From JAHIVN01 sp018816645 (GTDB lineage Bacteria; Patescibacteriota; Dojkabacteria; JAHIVN01): a stretch of DNA of 62,261 nt. The first letter of the stretch is position 1. Every line of letters starts with the position of its first letter. Positions 48,501 to 56,200 of the stretch are shown piece by piece. The stretch spans positions 1 to 62,261 of the forward strand of contig JBDRHZ010000002.1 of NCBI GenBank assembly GCA_043816305.1. The letters are read 5' to 3'. The notes below the pieces were generated by a model that made no database searches, had not been told where the DNA came from, and saw nothing but the letters and a program-made list of their open reading frames with translations. A program made the translations under genes and the position numbers.

Positions 48501-49179
48501 AGCATCCAACTCTGAAAAGGTAATATCAAAACTTTTGACCTCAGGTCTGATAATCAACTTAGTTGTTTTATTACTTGTTTTGGGAGCAGTCTTTGCCGAG
48601 AAGGACAGAATCCGGGGATACTTCTCGGGTACAGCGAATCATGGGAGTCTCATTTCTGCAGGTTCGGCACTTAGGCATTTGATTTCGGCCTTTCTCATAA
48701 TTTTTGCAGGCGGATATTTTCTTGTATATCAAAGATTCAACCTGAAAAAAAACCGTCCACAACTAGGGTTCGCTGTAAGTTCATTTCTTTCGTCACTAAC
48801 TTCAGGCAGTATTTTTTCTCTAGGTTTTGTATTGATACTTGGTATTCTGGACAAGGTAAACTTTGGTCCAAATCTTTTCAATTTGGTTTATTGCAGCATA
48901 TTTGCATTTCTCTTGAGCTTCTCTACAAAGATAGATGGATTTTATGAGTTGGTTATGGGAAGTAATAAGGACACAAATAGTCCCAAAAGAAAACTTGTTG
49001 TATCAAGTTGGGTCCATATTCAGGACTTTCTTGTATTATTTGTGCTGTTAACTACTCTCATAGTTCTTTATGTCATAGGTCCTCAGGACTTGTTTTTCGA
49101 GTTGGCGTTGGTTGCCGTCATTGTGCTTTCTTATCTGTCTGGTATTATAGTGCCATTTCAGTTCTTGAAATTCAGATAA
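48490..49179 (+). CDS. Reduced SecF-like membrane protein
   Basis: A 229-residue polytopic protein with about six hydrophobic helices and no sizeable outer domain. It overlaps the SecD-like gene by 11 bases and has a ribosome-binding site AAAGGAG at 48473-48479 inside that gene. Its position and size suggest the SecF partner, but the DFxGG motif and the P1 domain of SecF are absent, so this rests mainly on context. It could also be an unrelated membrane protein. Confidence 0.5.
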   Translation: MKIKASNSEKVISKLLTSGLIINLVVLLLVLGAVFAEKDRIRGYFSGTANHGSLISAGSALRHLISAFLIIFAGGYFLVYQRFNLKKNRPQLGFAVSSFLSSLTSGSIFSLGFVLILGILDKVNFGPNLFNLVYCSIFAFLLSFSTKIDGFYELVMGSNKDTNSPKRKLVVSSWVHIQDFLVLFVLLTTLIVLYVIGPQDLFFELALVAVIVLSYLSGIIVPFQFLKFR

Positions 49180-49200
49180 TTAAATTTTTAGTTGTCCCTG

Positions 49201-49485
49201 ATGGAATTAAGTAAGGAAGAATTAGTTCAAATCGAGAAAGGTAAAATTGTTATAGTCAGGCCTAAGGATGTGAATGTCGAAAAAGGGGCTGAAGTAAAGG
49301 CTGGAAGTGAAATAGTATTGGTTCTTGATATTCGAGAATATCCAAGAGTTGAAGATCTTTTCAAACTTGAGCAGATGGACTGGATAGCGACTGATGCGGC
49401 AGACTTGGTTGAGGCTGTAAAGGAAACAAAGGAGAGGTATCCTGAGGCAGAAGGTTTTTTTGCTATTGAACTGGCGAAACAATAA
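49201..49485 (+). CDS. Small protein of unknown function, possibly ASCH/PUA-like
   Basis: A 94-residue soluble protein taken from the ATG at 49201 (MELSKEELVQIEKGKIVIVR). The order helix, GKIVIVRPKDV, GSEIVLVLDI faintly recalls ASCH/PUA-like RNA-binding domains, which begin with a lysine-rich strand. This is weak. It follows the SecF-like gene by 21 bases and precedes the possible transglutaminase-like gene by 24. Confidence 0.5.
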   Translation: MELSKEELVQIEKGKIVIVRPKDVNVEKGAEVKAGSEIVLVLDIREYPRVEDLFKLEQMDWIATDAADLVEAVKETKERYPEAEGFFAIELAKQ

Positions 49486-49509
49486 TGTTTATTAAGATAG
49501 AATTATCTT

Positions 49510-50004
49510 ATGGAGGAGTATTTATGGAACAGAGATGGAGGTCGGCCGATCTTGTCAGAGGATGAAGGTAGAATGTTGTCATCGTTCCTCAGGGAAATTA
49601 AACCAATTATTGAGAGAGCATTAAGTAATTTATATGGCCAATTCCCAGATAGTGGTATGAGCCTGCGGGAACATAGGAGGGATAAATGTATCAATAATGA
49701 TAGCATTTGTAATGAACTCAAAACAGGTGGGACTTGGACTGTCAATATAGTCACAAGTACTGATACTGGGAAAAATCCAGATGGATCTGATCATCAGGGT
49801 GTTCCGCATGGGCACACTATCTCCGTAATTGAAATTAGTGAAGAATGGGTTGCAGTAATTGATATATCTTGTGCACAATTTGCTCCTTTGAATGAAGATT
49901 TAGATACAGAATTCTTACTTAGATTTGTAAAAAGGAGGGACTTGGAAGGGTATTTGCAGATGACCTTTGGTGGAGGTAAGTGGGAATTAGAGGAGTGGAA
50001 GTAA
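49510..50004 (+). CDS. Unknown protein, possibly transglutaminase-like
   Basis: A 164-residue soluble protein. The middle reads SICNELKTGGTW and then VPHGHTISVIEISEEWVAVI followed by DISCAQFAP. A Cys, then His, then Asp followed by a QF pair is the pattern of transglutaminase-like cysteine enzymes (HxxVxV then DxTxxQF). The overall family is not recognised, so this is a suggestion only. No membrane helix. A tRNA-Pro lies 140 bases downstream. Confidence 0.45.
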   Translation: MEEYLWNRDGGRPILSEDEGRMLSSFLREIKPIIERALSNLYGQFPDSGMSLREHRRDKCINNDSICNELKTGGTWTVNIVTSTDTGKNPDGSDHQGVPHGHTISVIEISEEWVAVIDISCAQFAPLNEDLDTEFLLRFVKRRDLEGYLQMTFGGGKWELEEWK

Positions 50005-50144
50005 CAACTGGAATGAATTAGACGTGCTTTGATTTCGGGAATTGGCGTCTCGCTTTGGGGGATTCGGCAAGGCAAGAAGGCAGGTGCACATTCGAATGAT
50101 CGTTTAAAATATCAAGGAGTAGGAACACACACAGTTGCCAAAGT
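50005..50144 (+). other. Gap before tRNA-Pro with short coding-like remnant
   Basis: One plus-strand frame reads LISGIGVSLWGIRQGKKAGA, then HSNDRLKYQGVGTHTVAKVG, and ends in a TAG inside the tRNA. No start codon or ribosome-binding site is clear, and no family is recognised. It may be the C-terminal end of a displaced gene. Otherwise the gap shows nothing. Confidence 0.25.
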
Positions 50145-50220
50145 CGGGGTGTAGTTCAGTGGCTAGAACGCACGCATGGGGTGCGTGAGGTCGTGGGTTC
50201 AAGTCCCACCACCCCGACCA
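50145..50220 (+). tRNA. tRNA-Pro (anticodon GGG)
   Basis: A 76-base tRNA: acceptor CGGGGTG pairing CACCCCG, D-arm GTTC/GAAC, anticodon stem CACGC/GCGTG with loop ATGGGGT (anticodon GGG), T-arm GTGGG-TTCAAGT-CCCAC, discriminator A and encoded CCA. Its 3' end abuts and overlaps the recombinase remnant on the other strand. Confidence 0.95.
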
Positions 50221-50680
50221 AGTTGTACATTGTTCTCTTTGACCCTTGAAACTGCCTGATATAACGGGCTTATTTCATAGTCAAAAAGGTTCAAATCCTT
50301 ATACTTGGGTGGGTTCAAAAATAGACCTGCCATTATTTGCACCTTATGTTCGAAACTTGCGATCTCCCAATAACAATCTATTTGTGCAGCGAAGTTACTA
50401 AGCATCCTGACTTTTGTAAGAACGCCGTTGTAGTCAATAGATGCTTTATTGACATTCCTTCCTTTGAGCTTGTACGAATTGATTCTCAAGGATAGAATCT
50501 CTCGCTTTGTAGATACTTTCAGTTATCAACTCATTCTCAAGTCGTACTTAAAGAGCAAGCCTTTTTTCCTCAATATCATTGAGAATCTTCTTTCTTTGTA
50601 AAAGCATTTTTTTCCCAATCTTTTCATAAGTTTTTATATATCTATTGCCACCAGAGACAGTTTTCTGATAAAATCTTTCT
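50199..50680 (-). pseudogene. Serine recombinase C-terminal remnant at tRNA-Pro
   Basis: On the minus strand, pieces in two frames read as the C-terminal end of a large serine recombinase. The first is KMLLQRKKILNDIEEKRLAL, a stop, then VRLENELITESIYKARDSIL (coiled-coil-like). After a frameshift come RMLSNFAAQIDCYWEIASFE and LFDYEISPLYQAVSRVKEN, matching the usual F..A....K..I..LF.....Y......SPLF ending. The frame then runs into the tRNA-Pro 3' end. There is one in-frame TAA (about 50548) and one frameshift. Upstream parts (catalytic domain) are missing. It looks like the leftover of an element integrated at the tRNA. Confidence 0.5.
50645..50674 (+). promoter_or_regulatory. Promoter of the beta-propeller gene, nearly leaderless
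   Basis: TTGCCA (50645-50650), 18-bp spacer, TAAAAT (50669-50674). The ATG at 50684 begins only 9 bases after the -10 box, so the transcript would have almost no leader and no ribosome-binding site. Confidence 0.45.
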
Positions 50681-50683
50681 AAA

Positions 50684-52315
50684 ATGAAGAAATGTACGAG
50701 TATTATACAGCTAACTATCATCGTTTCAGCGATCTGGCTATATTCGACAGCAGCACCTGTTTTTGCAGCAATAGACACCAATTGGTCGCAAGTAAATACT
50801 GACGGATTTGGCTCAGTCAATAACGATCTTACATATGAGTTTGCTCGGTATGACGGAAATCTCTACTGCGGCACAAAGAACACCACTAATGGAACAGGTG
50901 TCTTTAGGTATGACGGCGGTGGTAGTTGGACACAAGTGAACCTTGATGGCTTCGGGAGCTCTAGCAACAACCGATCGAGTGCTACCATAAACTTTAACAA
51001 TCAGCTATACGTAGGTACATACAACACGAATCTCGGCGCGGCAGTCTTCAGATATGACGGAGGGACCTCATGGACTCAGATAAACACAGACGGATTCGGC
51101 CTTGGTAATCAAAATCAAGCCGTATACGCCTTAGCCAACTTTGATGGAAATTTGTTCGCAGGTACCCGAAACCAATCAAACGGGGGAATTGTCTATCGGT
51201 ACGATGGGGGAACTTCATGGACCCAAATAAACACTATGGGATTCGGTGACGGGGCGAGTAACCAGGCCGTGAATAATTTTCAAGTATTTTACGGTAATCT
51301 CTATGCGACAGTGACAAACACCGTTCTCGGGTTAGAAATTCGACGCTACGATGGAGGAGCAACATGGACCCAAATAAACACAGATGGATTTGGGTCAGCA
51401 GCAAATGGTGGCGGCCGATTGGGGGTCTACAAGGATACGTTGTATGTCTCCACTTTGAACTCAGTAACAGGCTTTCAGGTATGGAGGTATCAGGGAGGTA
51501 CATCCTTCATACAGATCGTAAGCGACGGACTAGGAAGTATTAACAACCAGAACCCAAGTAACATGGTTTCCTACAACGGCAAAATGTATATAGGAACACG
51601 AGATCAGTGGAGCGTTCCATGGGGAGCTATCATCTGGGAGTATGACGGGTCAAGTTGGAGCCAGGTAAGTACAAAAGGTTTTGGGGACAACAACAACCGA
51701 GGATCTGATGGTCTTACTGTTTATAACGGTCGGCTCTATGCCGGAACCTACAACACAGTAACAGGAACCGAATTATGGGAGTCGTACGTTTCCTCTGATC
51801 TTCGAGTTACGTCGCAAGCAGTAAGCAACCCTGTCAAAGTAAGTGCCTCAGACACAATCACGGTCACAGTAACCAACAGTGGACCAGAAGATGCCAACGA
51901 TCTAACCCTGACAATAACCTTGCCCGCTGGCTCTACTTATATTAGTGCTTCTGGAACAGACTGGTCTTGCAGTGAAACCAGCGGCGTAATAACGTGCACC
52001 CGTGATACACTGACCGCATCTACCTCATCCACCGTCACCGTGGAAATCAACGCCCCAGGAAGTGACGGATCCTTTAACACAGGCGCCGAAATTTCTTGGG
52101 ATGGACTCGAGGATGACATTGAGAATAACGTTTCATCTTTTGACCTGATTGTTTACCAAGATGAAGAAGACAACGAGCCCGATGATCAGAACGAGGAGGT
52201 ACTGACTGTAACGGGCCAAAACATAAGCACGTTTATTCTGGCAGCATCTTTTTCCATTCTACCTGCATGTATTCTTAAGAGACACAAAAGTTACCACAGA
52301 CCTATCTCCGTTTAA
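50684..52315 (+). CDS. Secreted seven-bladed beta-propeller protein with DUF11 domain
   Basis: A 543-residue exported protein: signal peptide (about 29 residues, ending TAAPVFAA), and seven repeats of about 50-55 residues, each with a W(S/T)Q(V/I)N.DGFG core (for example SWTQINTDGFG). The repeats alternate with YxGNLYxGT-type strands, a seven-bladed propeller. A DUF11/CARDB-like domain follows (about residues 370-490; ASDTITVTVTNSGPEDANDL). After an acidic linker comes a C-terminal membrane helix (FILAASFSILPACIL) and a basic end. The gene is visibly richer in G+C than its neighbours (hand counts near 52% on two lines). It lies in a probable island beside the recombinase remnant. It is likely a surface adhesin. 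Confidence 0.8.
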   Translation: MKKCTSIIQLTIIVSAIWLYSTAAPVFAAIDTNWSQVNTDGFGSVNNDLTYEFARYDGNLYCGTKNTTNGTGVFRYDGGGSWTQVNLDGFGSSSNNRSSATINFNNQLYVGTYNTNLGAAVFRYDGGTSWTQINTDGFGLGNQNQAVYALANFDGNLFAGTRNQSNGGIVYRYDGGTSWTQINTMGFGDGASNQAVNNFQVFYGNLYATVTNTVLGLEIRRYDGGATWTQINTDGFGSAANGGGRLGVYKDTLYVSTLNSVTGFQVWRYQGGTSFIQIVSDGLGSINNQNPSNMVSYNGKMYIGTRDQWSVPWGAIIWEYDGSSWSQVSTKGFGDNNNRGSDGLTVYNGRLYAGTYNTVTGTELWESYVSSDLRVTSQAVSNPVKVSASDTITVTVTNSGPEDANDLTLTITLPAGSTYISASGTDWSCSETSGVITCTRDTLTASTSSTVTVEINAPGSDGSFNTGAEISWDGLEDDIENNVSSFDLIVYQDEEDNEPDDQNEEVLTVTGQNISTFILAASFSILPACILKRHKSYHRPISV

Positions 52316-52450
52316 TCTCGAAAAGGTATCCTCTGAGCGAACATGTATGCAACCTGTACAACGCTTTCCAAGTAATAAACGAAAGTGCTAAACTATAACT
52401 ATTCATGAGTAAATCCGGCAAAAAACTTCGGATACTCAGAAACGTTAGTC

Positions 52451-52469
52451 AAAATCGCTTCGCGATTTT
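52451..52469 (+). terminator. Hairpin AAAATCGC-TTC-GCGATTTT
   Basis: A perfect 8-bp stem with a TTC loop, 135 bases after the propeller gene and just outside the left end of the IS element. Flanking AGT and ACT extend it with mismatches. The arm ends in TTTT, so it could be a terminator of the propeller gene, or a REP-like palindrome. Confidence 0.45.
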
Positions 52470-52472
52470 AAC

Positions 52473-53218
52473 TAGGGTCTTGCCCAGATAACAGATAAAA
52501 AAATGTAAAAATCTGTTATGATATAGGGCAGAATGATACTAAATATACGTCGACGGATTACAAAGCAAAAACATGTTACGATTTTAAGATCGTTTGTGGT
52601 AGATATTTCTGCAGTTAGTGCATCAAGAATAGCTGGAGTAAACAGGAAGACGGCAGATAGGTACTACAACATAATTAGAGAAGTAGTTTTTCTTGACGCA
52701 GTAAGAGAGCGCAAAGAAATGAAACTGGGGAATGGCATCGAAATAGATGAATCGTATTTTGGACCTAGAAGAGTTCGGGGAAAAAGAGGTAGAGGTGCAG
52801 GAAGCAAAGTTGTTGTTCTAGGATTGTTAAAAAGAAGCGGAAGGATCTACACAAAGATAATCAAAAAGGCCGAAAAGAAGGAGATTTTGCCGGTAATATT
52901 GAGAACAGTAAAATCAGGATCTGACATTTATACAGATGGTTGGAAGAGCTATGATGCGTTAGCAGTATACGGATATAATCATAAGAAGGTGATTCACGAA
53001 AGGAATGAGTTTAGTGATAAAAAGGAGACGCATATAAATGGAGTCGAGTCGTTTTGGAGTTATGCGAAACGGAGGATGAACAAGTTTAATGGGATTAGAA
53101 AAGTATTCTTTCAAAGGCATTTATTAGAAAGCGAATGGAGATTCAATCATCGAAAAACAATAATGCACGACATTGAAAAATTGTTACGTAATTTTTAGTT
53201 TAACTGGGCAAGACCCTA
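52473..53218 (+). mobile_element. IS1595-type insertion sequence, complete
   Basis: A 746-bp element bounded by perfect 15-bp inverted repeats: TAGGGTCTTGCCCAG (52473-52487) and its complement (53204-53218). It encodes a single transposase and nothing else. No convincing target-site duplication is seen; the 8 bases on each side differ. The right end lies 7 bases before the AMP phosphorylase ATG. Confidence 0.88.
52533..53198 (+). CDS. IS1595/ISXO2-family transposase
   Basis: A 221-residue DDE transposase of the ISXO2-like group. Visible: GIEIDESYFGPRRVRGKRGR (first Asp and the family's YFG), IYTDGWKSYDAL (second Asp), and HINGVESFWSYAKRRMNKFN (the N/E region), with the ending ESEWRFNHR. The N-terminal zinc-ribbon found in some members is absent, as in the IS1016-like branch. 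It appears intact and could be active. Confidence 0.9.
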   Translation: MILNIRRRITKQKHVTILRSFVVDISAVSASRIAGVNRKTADRYYNIIREVVFLDAVRERKEMKLGNGIEIDESYFGPRRVRGKRGRGAGSKVVVLGLLKRSGRIYTKIIKKAEKKEILPVILRTVKSGSDIYTDGWKSYDALAVYGYNHKKVIHERNEFSDKKETHINGVESFWSYAKRRMNKFNGIRKVFFQRHLLESEWRFNHRKTIMHDIEKLLRNF

Positions 53219-53225
53219 ACATAAT

Positions 53226-54746
53226 ATGGCATTTTACCTTTCATCGAGAAAACTTGATATAAGGACGGGAGATGCAAAAATCGCGCTAATAAACGAGGCT
53301 GATGCAGGTGAGAATGGTGTGGGGATTGGGGATAAGGTACAACTTGAAATTGAAGGACAGAAAAGGCGTTTTATTGTTACTTTAGATACAACAGCTTCTC
53401 TAGTTGAGGAGGGCGAGATTGGTTTTTTTGAGGATGTCTGGGGAAAGCATGGAATTAAATACGGTGAAGTTGTAAAGGTAACATTTGTTCCTCCCTCAAA
53501 AGCTGTTGAGAGTATCAGGAAGAAGCTGTTAGGTGGAAAACTCGAGTATGAGGAGATATTTTCAATAATAAAGGAAATTTCACAAGATAATTTGGGGAAA
53601 ATACTTACTACATACTATGCGGCAGCCGGTTACTCTCCGGGCTTTGACGCAGATGAGATGTTTTATATGACAAAAGCCATGGCTGAGACGGGAGATATCC
53701 TTAGATTCAAGGGAATTGTTGCGGATAAGCACTCGATCGGCGGAGTTGCTGGAAAGGGTATAACTCCCATTGTTGTTCCGATTGTGTCCTGTTTTGAAGA
53801 TATAACGGTTCCCAACACATCTACTCGGGCTATTACAAGTGCCAGTGCAACGACAGATATGCTTGAGGTCATAGTGCCGATGAGTTTCTCAAAAGAGGCG
53901 CTGGAATCAATAATGTTGAAATCAAACGTATTTATGGTTTGGGGTGGGGGATTAGATCTTGCTCCGGCAGATGACAAAATTATTCAAGTACAAAAACCTC
54001 TCGGGATAGAATCAATTGACAAGTTTGTCGCCAGTATAGTGGCAAAAAAAATTGCTCAAGGAGTGAATCATGTTGTTTTCGATGTGCCAGTTGGAAAGGG
54101 GGCAAAAATTGAGAGTGAGGATGACTTCTTGAGGGTGAAGACAACATTTGAAAGGGTAGCTGCAAAATTTGGCATCAAAGTTTCAATATTTAGGAGAAAT
54201 GTGACCGGAATTGACGGAAATGCTGTTGGTCCAAGTCTTGAGTGCAGAGAATTCTTAAGAGTTTTTGAGAGAGATGAGAGAAGATCCAGACAATTAGAAG
54301 AAGATGCTCTGAAGATTACTGGAAACCTGTTAGAATTATGCGGGAAGGCTGAGAAAGGAAAAGGATATGACAAGGCAAAAGGGATACTTGAAAGCGGTCA
54401 GGCCTATAAAAAATTAAAGGAGATCATAGAACTTCAAGGAGGGAACAGGGAGATTACTTCAAATAGTCTTGAGATAGGTGGTGTAACATATGAATATAAA
54501 TCCAAGAAAGCCGGGATCGTTGACCACATTAATAGCAAAAGGGTATTTGAAGTATGTCGTGCATTAGGAAATCCGAGAATAAAGGAAGCGGGTATGTATT
54601 TTTATAAGAAGCCGGGTGATGCGGTAGAAGTTGATGATAGGCTCGTGACATTATATGCTACTACGGAAGGTCGTTTGGATCTGGCTCGAAAAGTTCTCGA
54701 CAATGTGGAGATAATTAAGATAAGAGAGGCGAAGTTAGGCCGGTAA
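53226..54746 (+). CDS. deoA: AMP phosphorylase (archaeal type thymidine phosphorylase family)
   Basis: A 506-residue enzyme converting AMP and phosphate to adenine and ribose 1,5-bisphosphate. It has the N-terminal extra domain of the archaeal/CPR type (AFYLSSRKLDIRTGDAKIAL), the family's DKHSIGGVAGKGITPIVVP and TRAITSASATTDMLEVI, and WGGGLDLAPADD. The C-terminal domain is complete, and length fits AMP phosphorylases (about 500), against about 440 for thymidine phosphorylase. In CPR bacteria the product can feed a form II/III RuBisCO through ribose-1,5-bisphosphate isomerase; neither gene is in this window. The IS element inserted just upstream must have affected its promoter. No ribosome-binding site is seen. 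Confidence 0.9.
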   Translation: MAFYLSSRKLDIRTGDAKIALINEADAGENGVGIGDKVQLEIEGQKRRFIVTLDTTASLVEEGEIGFFEDVWGKHGIKYGEVVKVTFVPPSKAVESIRKKLLGGKLEYEEIFSIIKEISQDNLGKILTTYYAAAGYSPGFDADEMFYMTKAMAETGDILRFKGIVADKHSIGGVAGKGITPIVVPIVSCFEDITVPNTSTRAITSASATTDMLEVIVPMSFSKEALESIMLKSNVFMVWGGGLDLAPADDKIIQVQKPLGIESIDKFVASIVAKKIAQGVNHVVFDVPVGKGAKIESEDDFLRVKTTFERVAAKFGIKVSIFRRNVTGIDGNAVGPSLECREFLRVFERDERRSRQLEEDALKITGNLLELCGKAEKGKGYDKAKGILESGQAYKKLKEIIELQGGNREITSNSLEIGGVTYEYKSKKAGIVDHINSKRVFEVCRALGNPRIKEAGMYFYKKPGDAVEVDDRLVTLYATTEGRLDLARKVLDNVEIIKIREAKLGR

Positions 54747-54885
54747 ATTCCCCGCTTGAGAAGTTATCCTTATTATGATATAAATTCCCAATTCTCTCAA
54801 CTGTACTAATATCAGATTTTTGATTATGTGATTGATATTATTTGTACAAGATGATAATATTAAATTTGACTTTATTGGAAGATTG

Positions 54886-55185
54886 ATGATGAAGCACAAA
54901 AATTCAAAGTACGAGTTCTTAGCAATTATTAAGCCTTTCCTGCCTGAGGATGTAAGAGAAGGGTTAGTGGCAAAACTAAAAAAGACTTTTGAAAATGCTG
55001 GAGGTAAGATTGAGAAGGAAGATATCTGGGGCAAAAGACACTTAGCATATAAGATCAAAGGTCATGAAGAGGGGTATTATCTTGTCTATGATCTTGAGTT
55101 ACCTGCCGGGAAAATGGATGCTATTAAAAAGGAACTAAATCTTGAGATGGACTTATTACGCTTTATGTTTACAAAGACTAAGTAG
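54886..55185 (+). CDS. rpsF: Ribosomal protein bS6
   Basis: A 99-residue (from ATG 54886; 54889 is also possible) small-subunit protein. Blocks: YEFLAIIKPFLPEDVREGLV, IEKEDIWGKRHLAYKIKGHE and EGYYLVYDLELPAGKMDAI. It is first in the conserved rpsF-ssb-rpsR order. An in-frame TTG at 54832 would add 18 residues and is unlikely. 124 bases separate it from ssb. Confidence 0.92.
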   Translation: MMKHKNSKYEFLAIIKPFLPEDVREGLVAKLKKTFENAGGKIEKEDIWGKRHLAYKIKGHEEGYYLVYDLELPAGKMDAIKKELNLEMDLLRFMFTKTK

Positions 55186-55308
55186 GTAGTGTGGATGAGA
55201 GGGGTTAAATTGTTAAGAAAAGGAGGGGTAAGTAATAAACAATTGATCTGACTATTCTGAATAATTTTGTTTGCTTAACTCATATATAAATTTTCGAGAA
55301 TTGAAAAA

Positions 55309-55821
55309 ATGGCTACATCGAGATCACTCAATAAGGTAATGATAATAGGGAATTTGACAAGGGATCCTGTTATTAAAACTACTCCAACTGGAGCAACTGT
55401 ATGTACTTTTGGCATTGCAACAAATTCAAGCTGGAAGGATGAGAAAGGTGAGATGCAGGAAAGAACAGAATTTCATAACGTTGTTTCCTGGAATAAATTA
55501 GCAGAGATTTGTGCCCAGCTTCTTTGTGTCGGAATGTTGGTATATGTTGAGGGGGAAATACGAACAAGAACCTGGGATGACGAAAATAGTGTGAGGCATT
55601 ATAGGACAGAGGTAAGAATAACGGATATGAAGCTTTTAGATAGTAAGGGAAAAAGCGGAGTCGGTGTTGCAGGAGCAACTGAGCAATCGAGAAGTGAAGA
55701 AAAGGACAAAAAAGAAGAAGAAGTTGTAGAAGAGAAAGAAAAGAAAGAAGAATCATCTGACGATAAAAAGGATGAAGAGAAAGGTGATGATGATGTCGCT
55801 CCAGAAGATCTACCATTCTGA
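55309..55821 (+). CDS. ssb: Single-stranded DNA-binding protein
   Basis: A 170-residue SSB: OB-fold with LNKVMIIGNLTRDPVIKTTP, TEFHNVVSWNKLAEICAQLL and VYVEGEIRTRTWDDENSVRH. A long, highly charged Lys/Glu linker follows, then the canonical C-terminal tip DDVAPEDLPF that binds partner proteins. It lies between rpsF and rpsR as in many bacteria. Confidence 0.95.
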   Translation: MATSRSLNKVMIIGNLTRDPVIKTTPTGATVCTFGIATNSSWKDEKGEMQERTEFHNVVSWNKLAEICAQLLCVGMLVYVEGEIRTRTWDDENSVRHYRTEVRITDMKLLDSKGKSGVGVAGATEQSRSEEKDKKEEEVVEEKEKKEESSDDKKDEEKGDDDVAPEDLPF

Positions 55822-55842
55822 TAATTTGACGTGTAATTTACA

Positions 55843-56085
55843 ATGATTAAAAGGAAAAAATTCAAAAAAAGAAAAATAGACCTAGCAGATCTCAAATGTC
55901 CTTTTACAGGACCGGAAGAAATAAACTACAAGGATGTATACAAGCTTAAGAGGTTTGTAACGACAAGGGGAAGAGTTCTTTCGAGATCAAGAACAGGAGT
56001 CTGTAAGAAATGCCAACGGGAGCTTTCTGGAGAGATTAAGAAGGCAAGATATATGGCTCTTCTTCCTTTTTGCAATTATAGCTGA
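55843..56085 (+). CDS. rpsR: Ribosomal protein bS18
   Basis: An 80-residue ribosomal protein with DVYKLKRFVTTRGRVLSRSR, the rRNA-binding heart of bS18, and an ARYMALLPF ending. Cysteines in LKCPF and VCKKC look like a zinc-binding (C+) form with CPF..CKKC. It follows ssb by 21 bases and ends the small operon. Confidence 0.93.
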   Translation: MIKRKKFKKRKIDLADLKCPFTGPEEINYKDVYKLKRFVTTRGRVLSRSRTGVCKKCQRELSGEIKKARYMALLPFCNYS

Positions 56086-56200
56086 ATATATCTTTATTTC
56101 AGGAAATTATTCTGTTAGAATTCCCTAGCACTAAAGCTTTTGTTTTAGAAGGCAGCTGGGATGCTGTTAGCTTTAAATTGGCTTAGTTTAGATCTGCCCT

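Noticed and set aside
50190..53225. A second copy of the tRNA-Pro 3' end marking the far end of the island
   Set aside because: I looked for the CCACCACCCCGACCA end downstream to 53225 by eye and did not find it.
52465..53226. Target-site duplication flanking the IS1595-type element
   Set aside because: The 8 bases on the left and right of the inverted repeats do not match, and no shorter convincing repeat was found.
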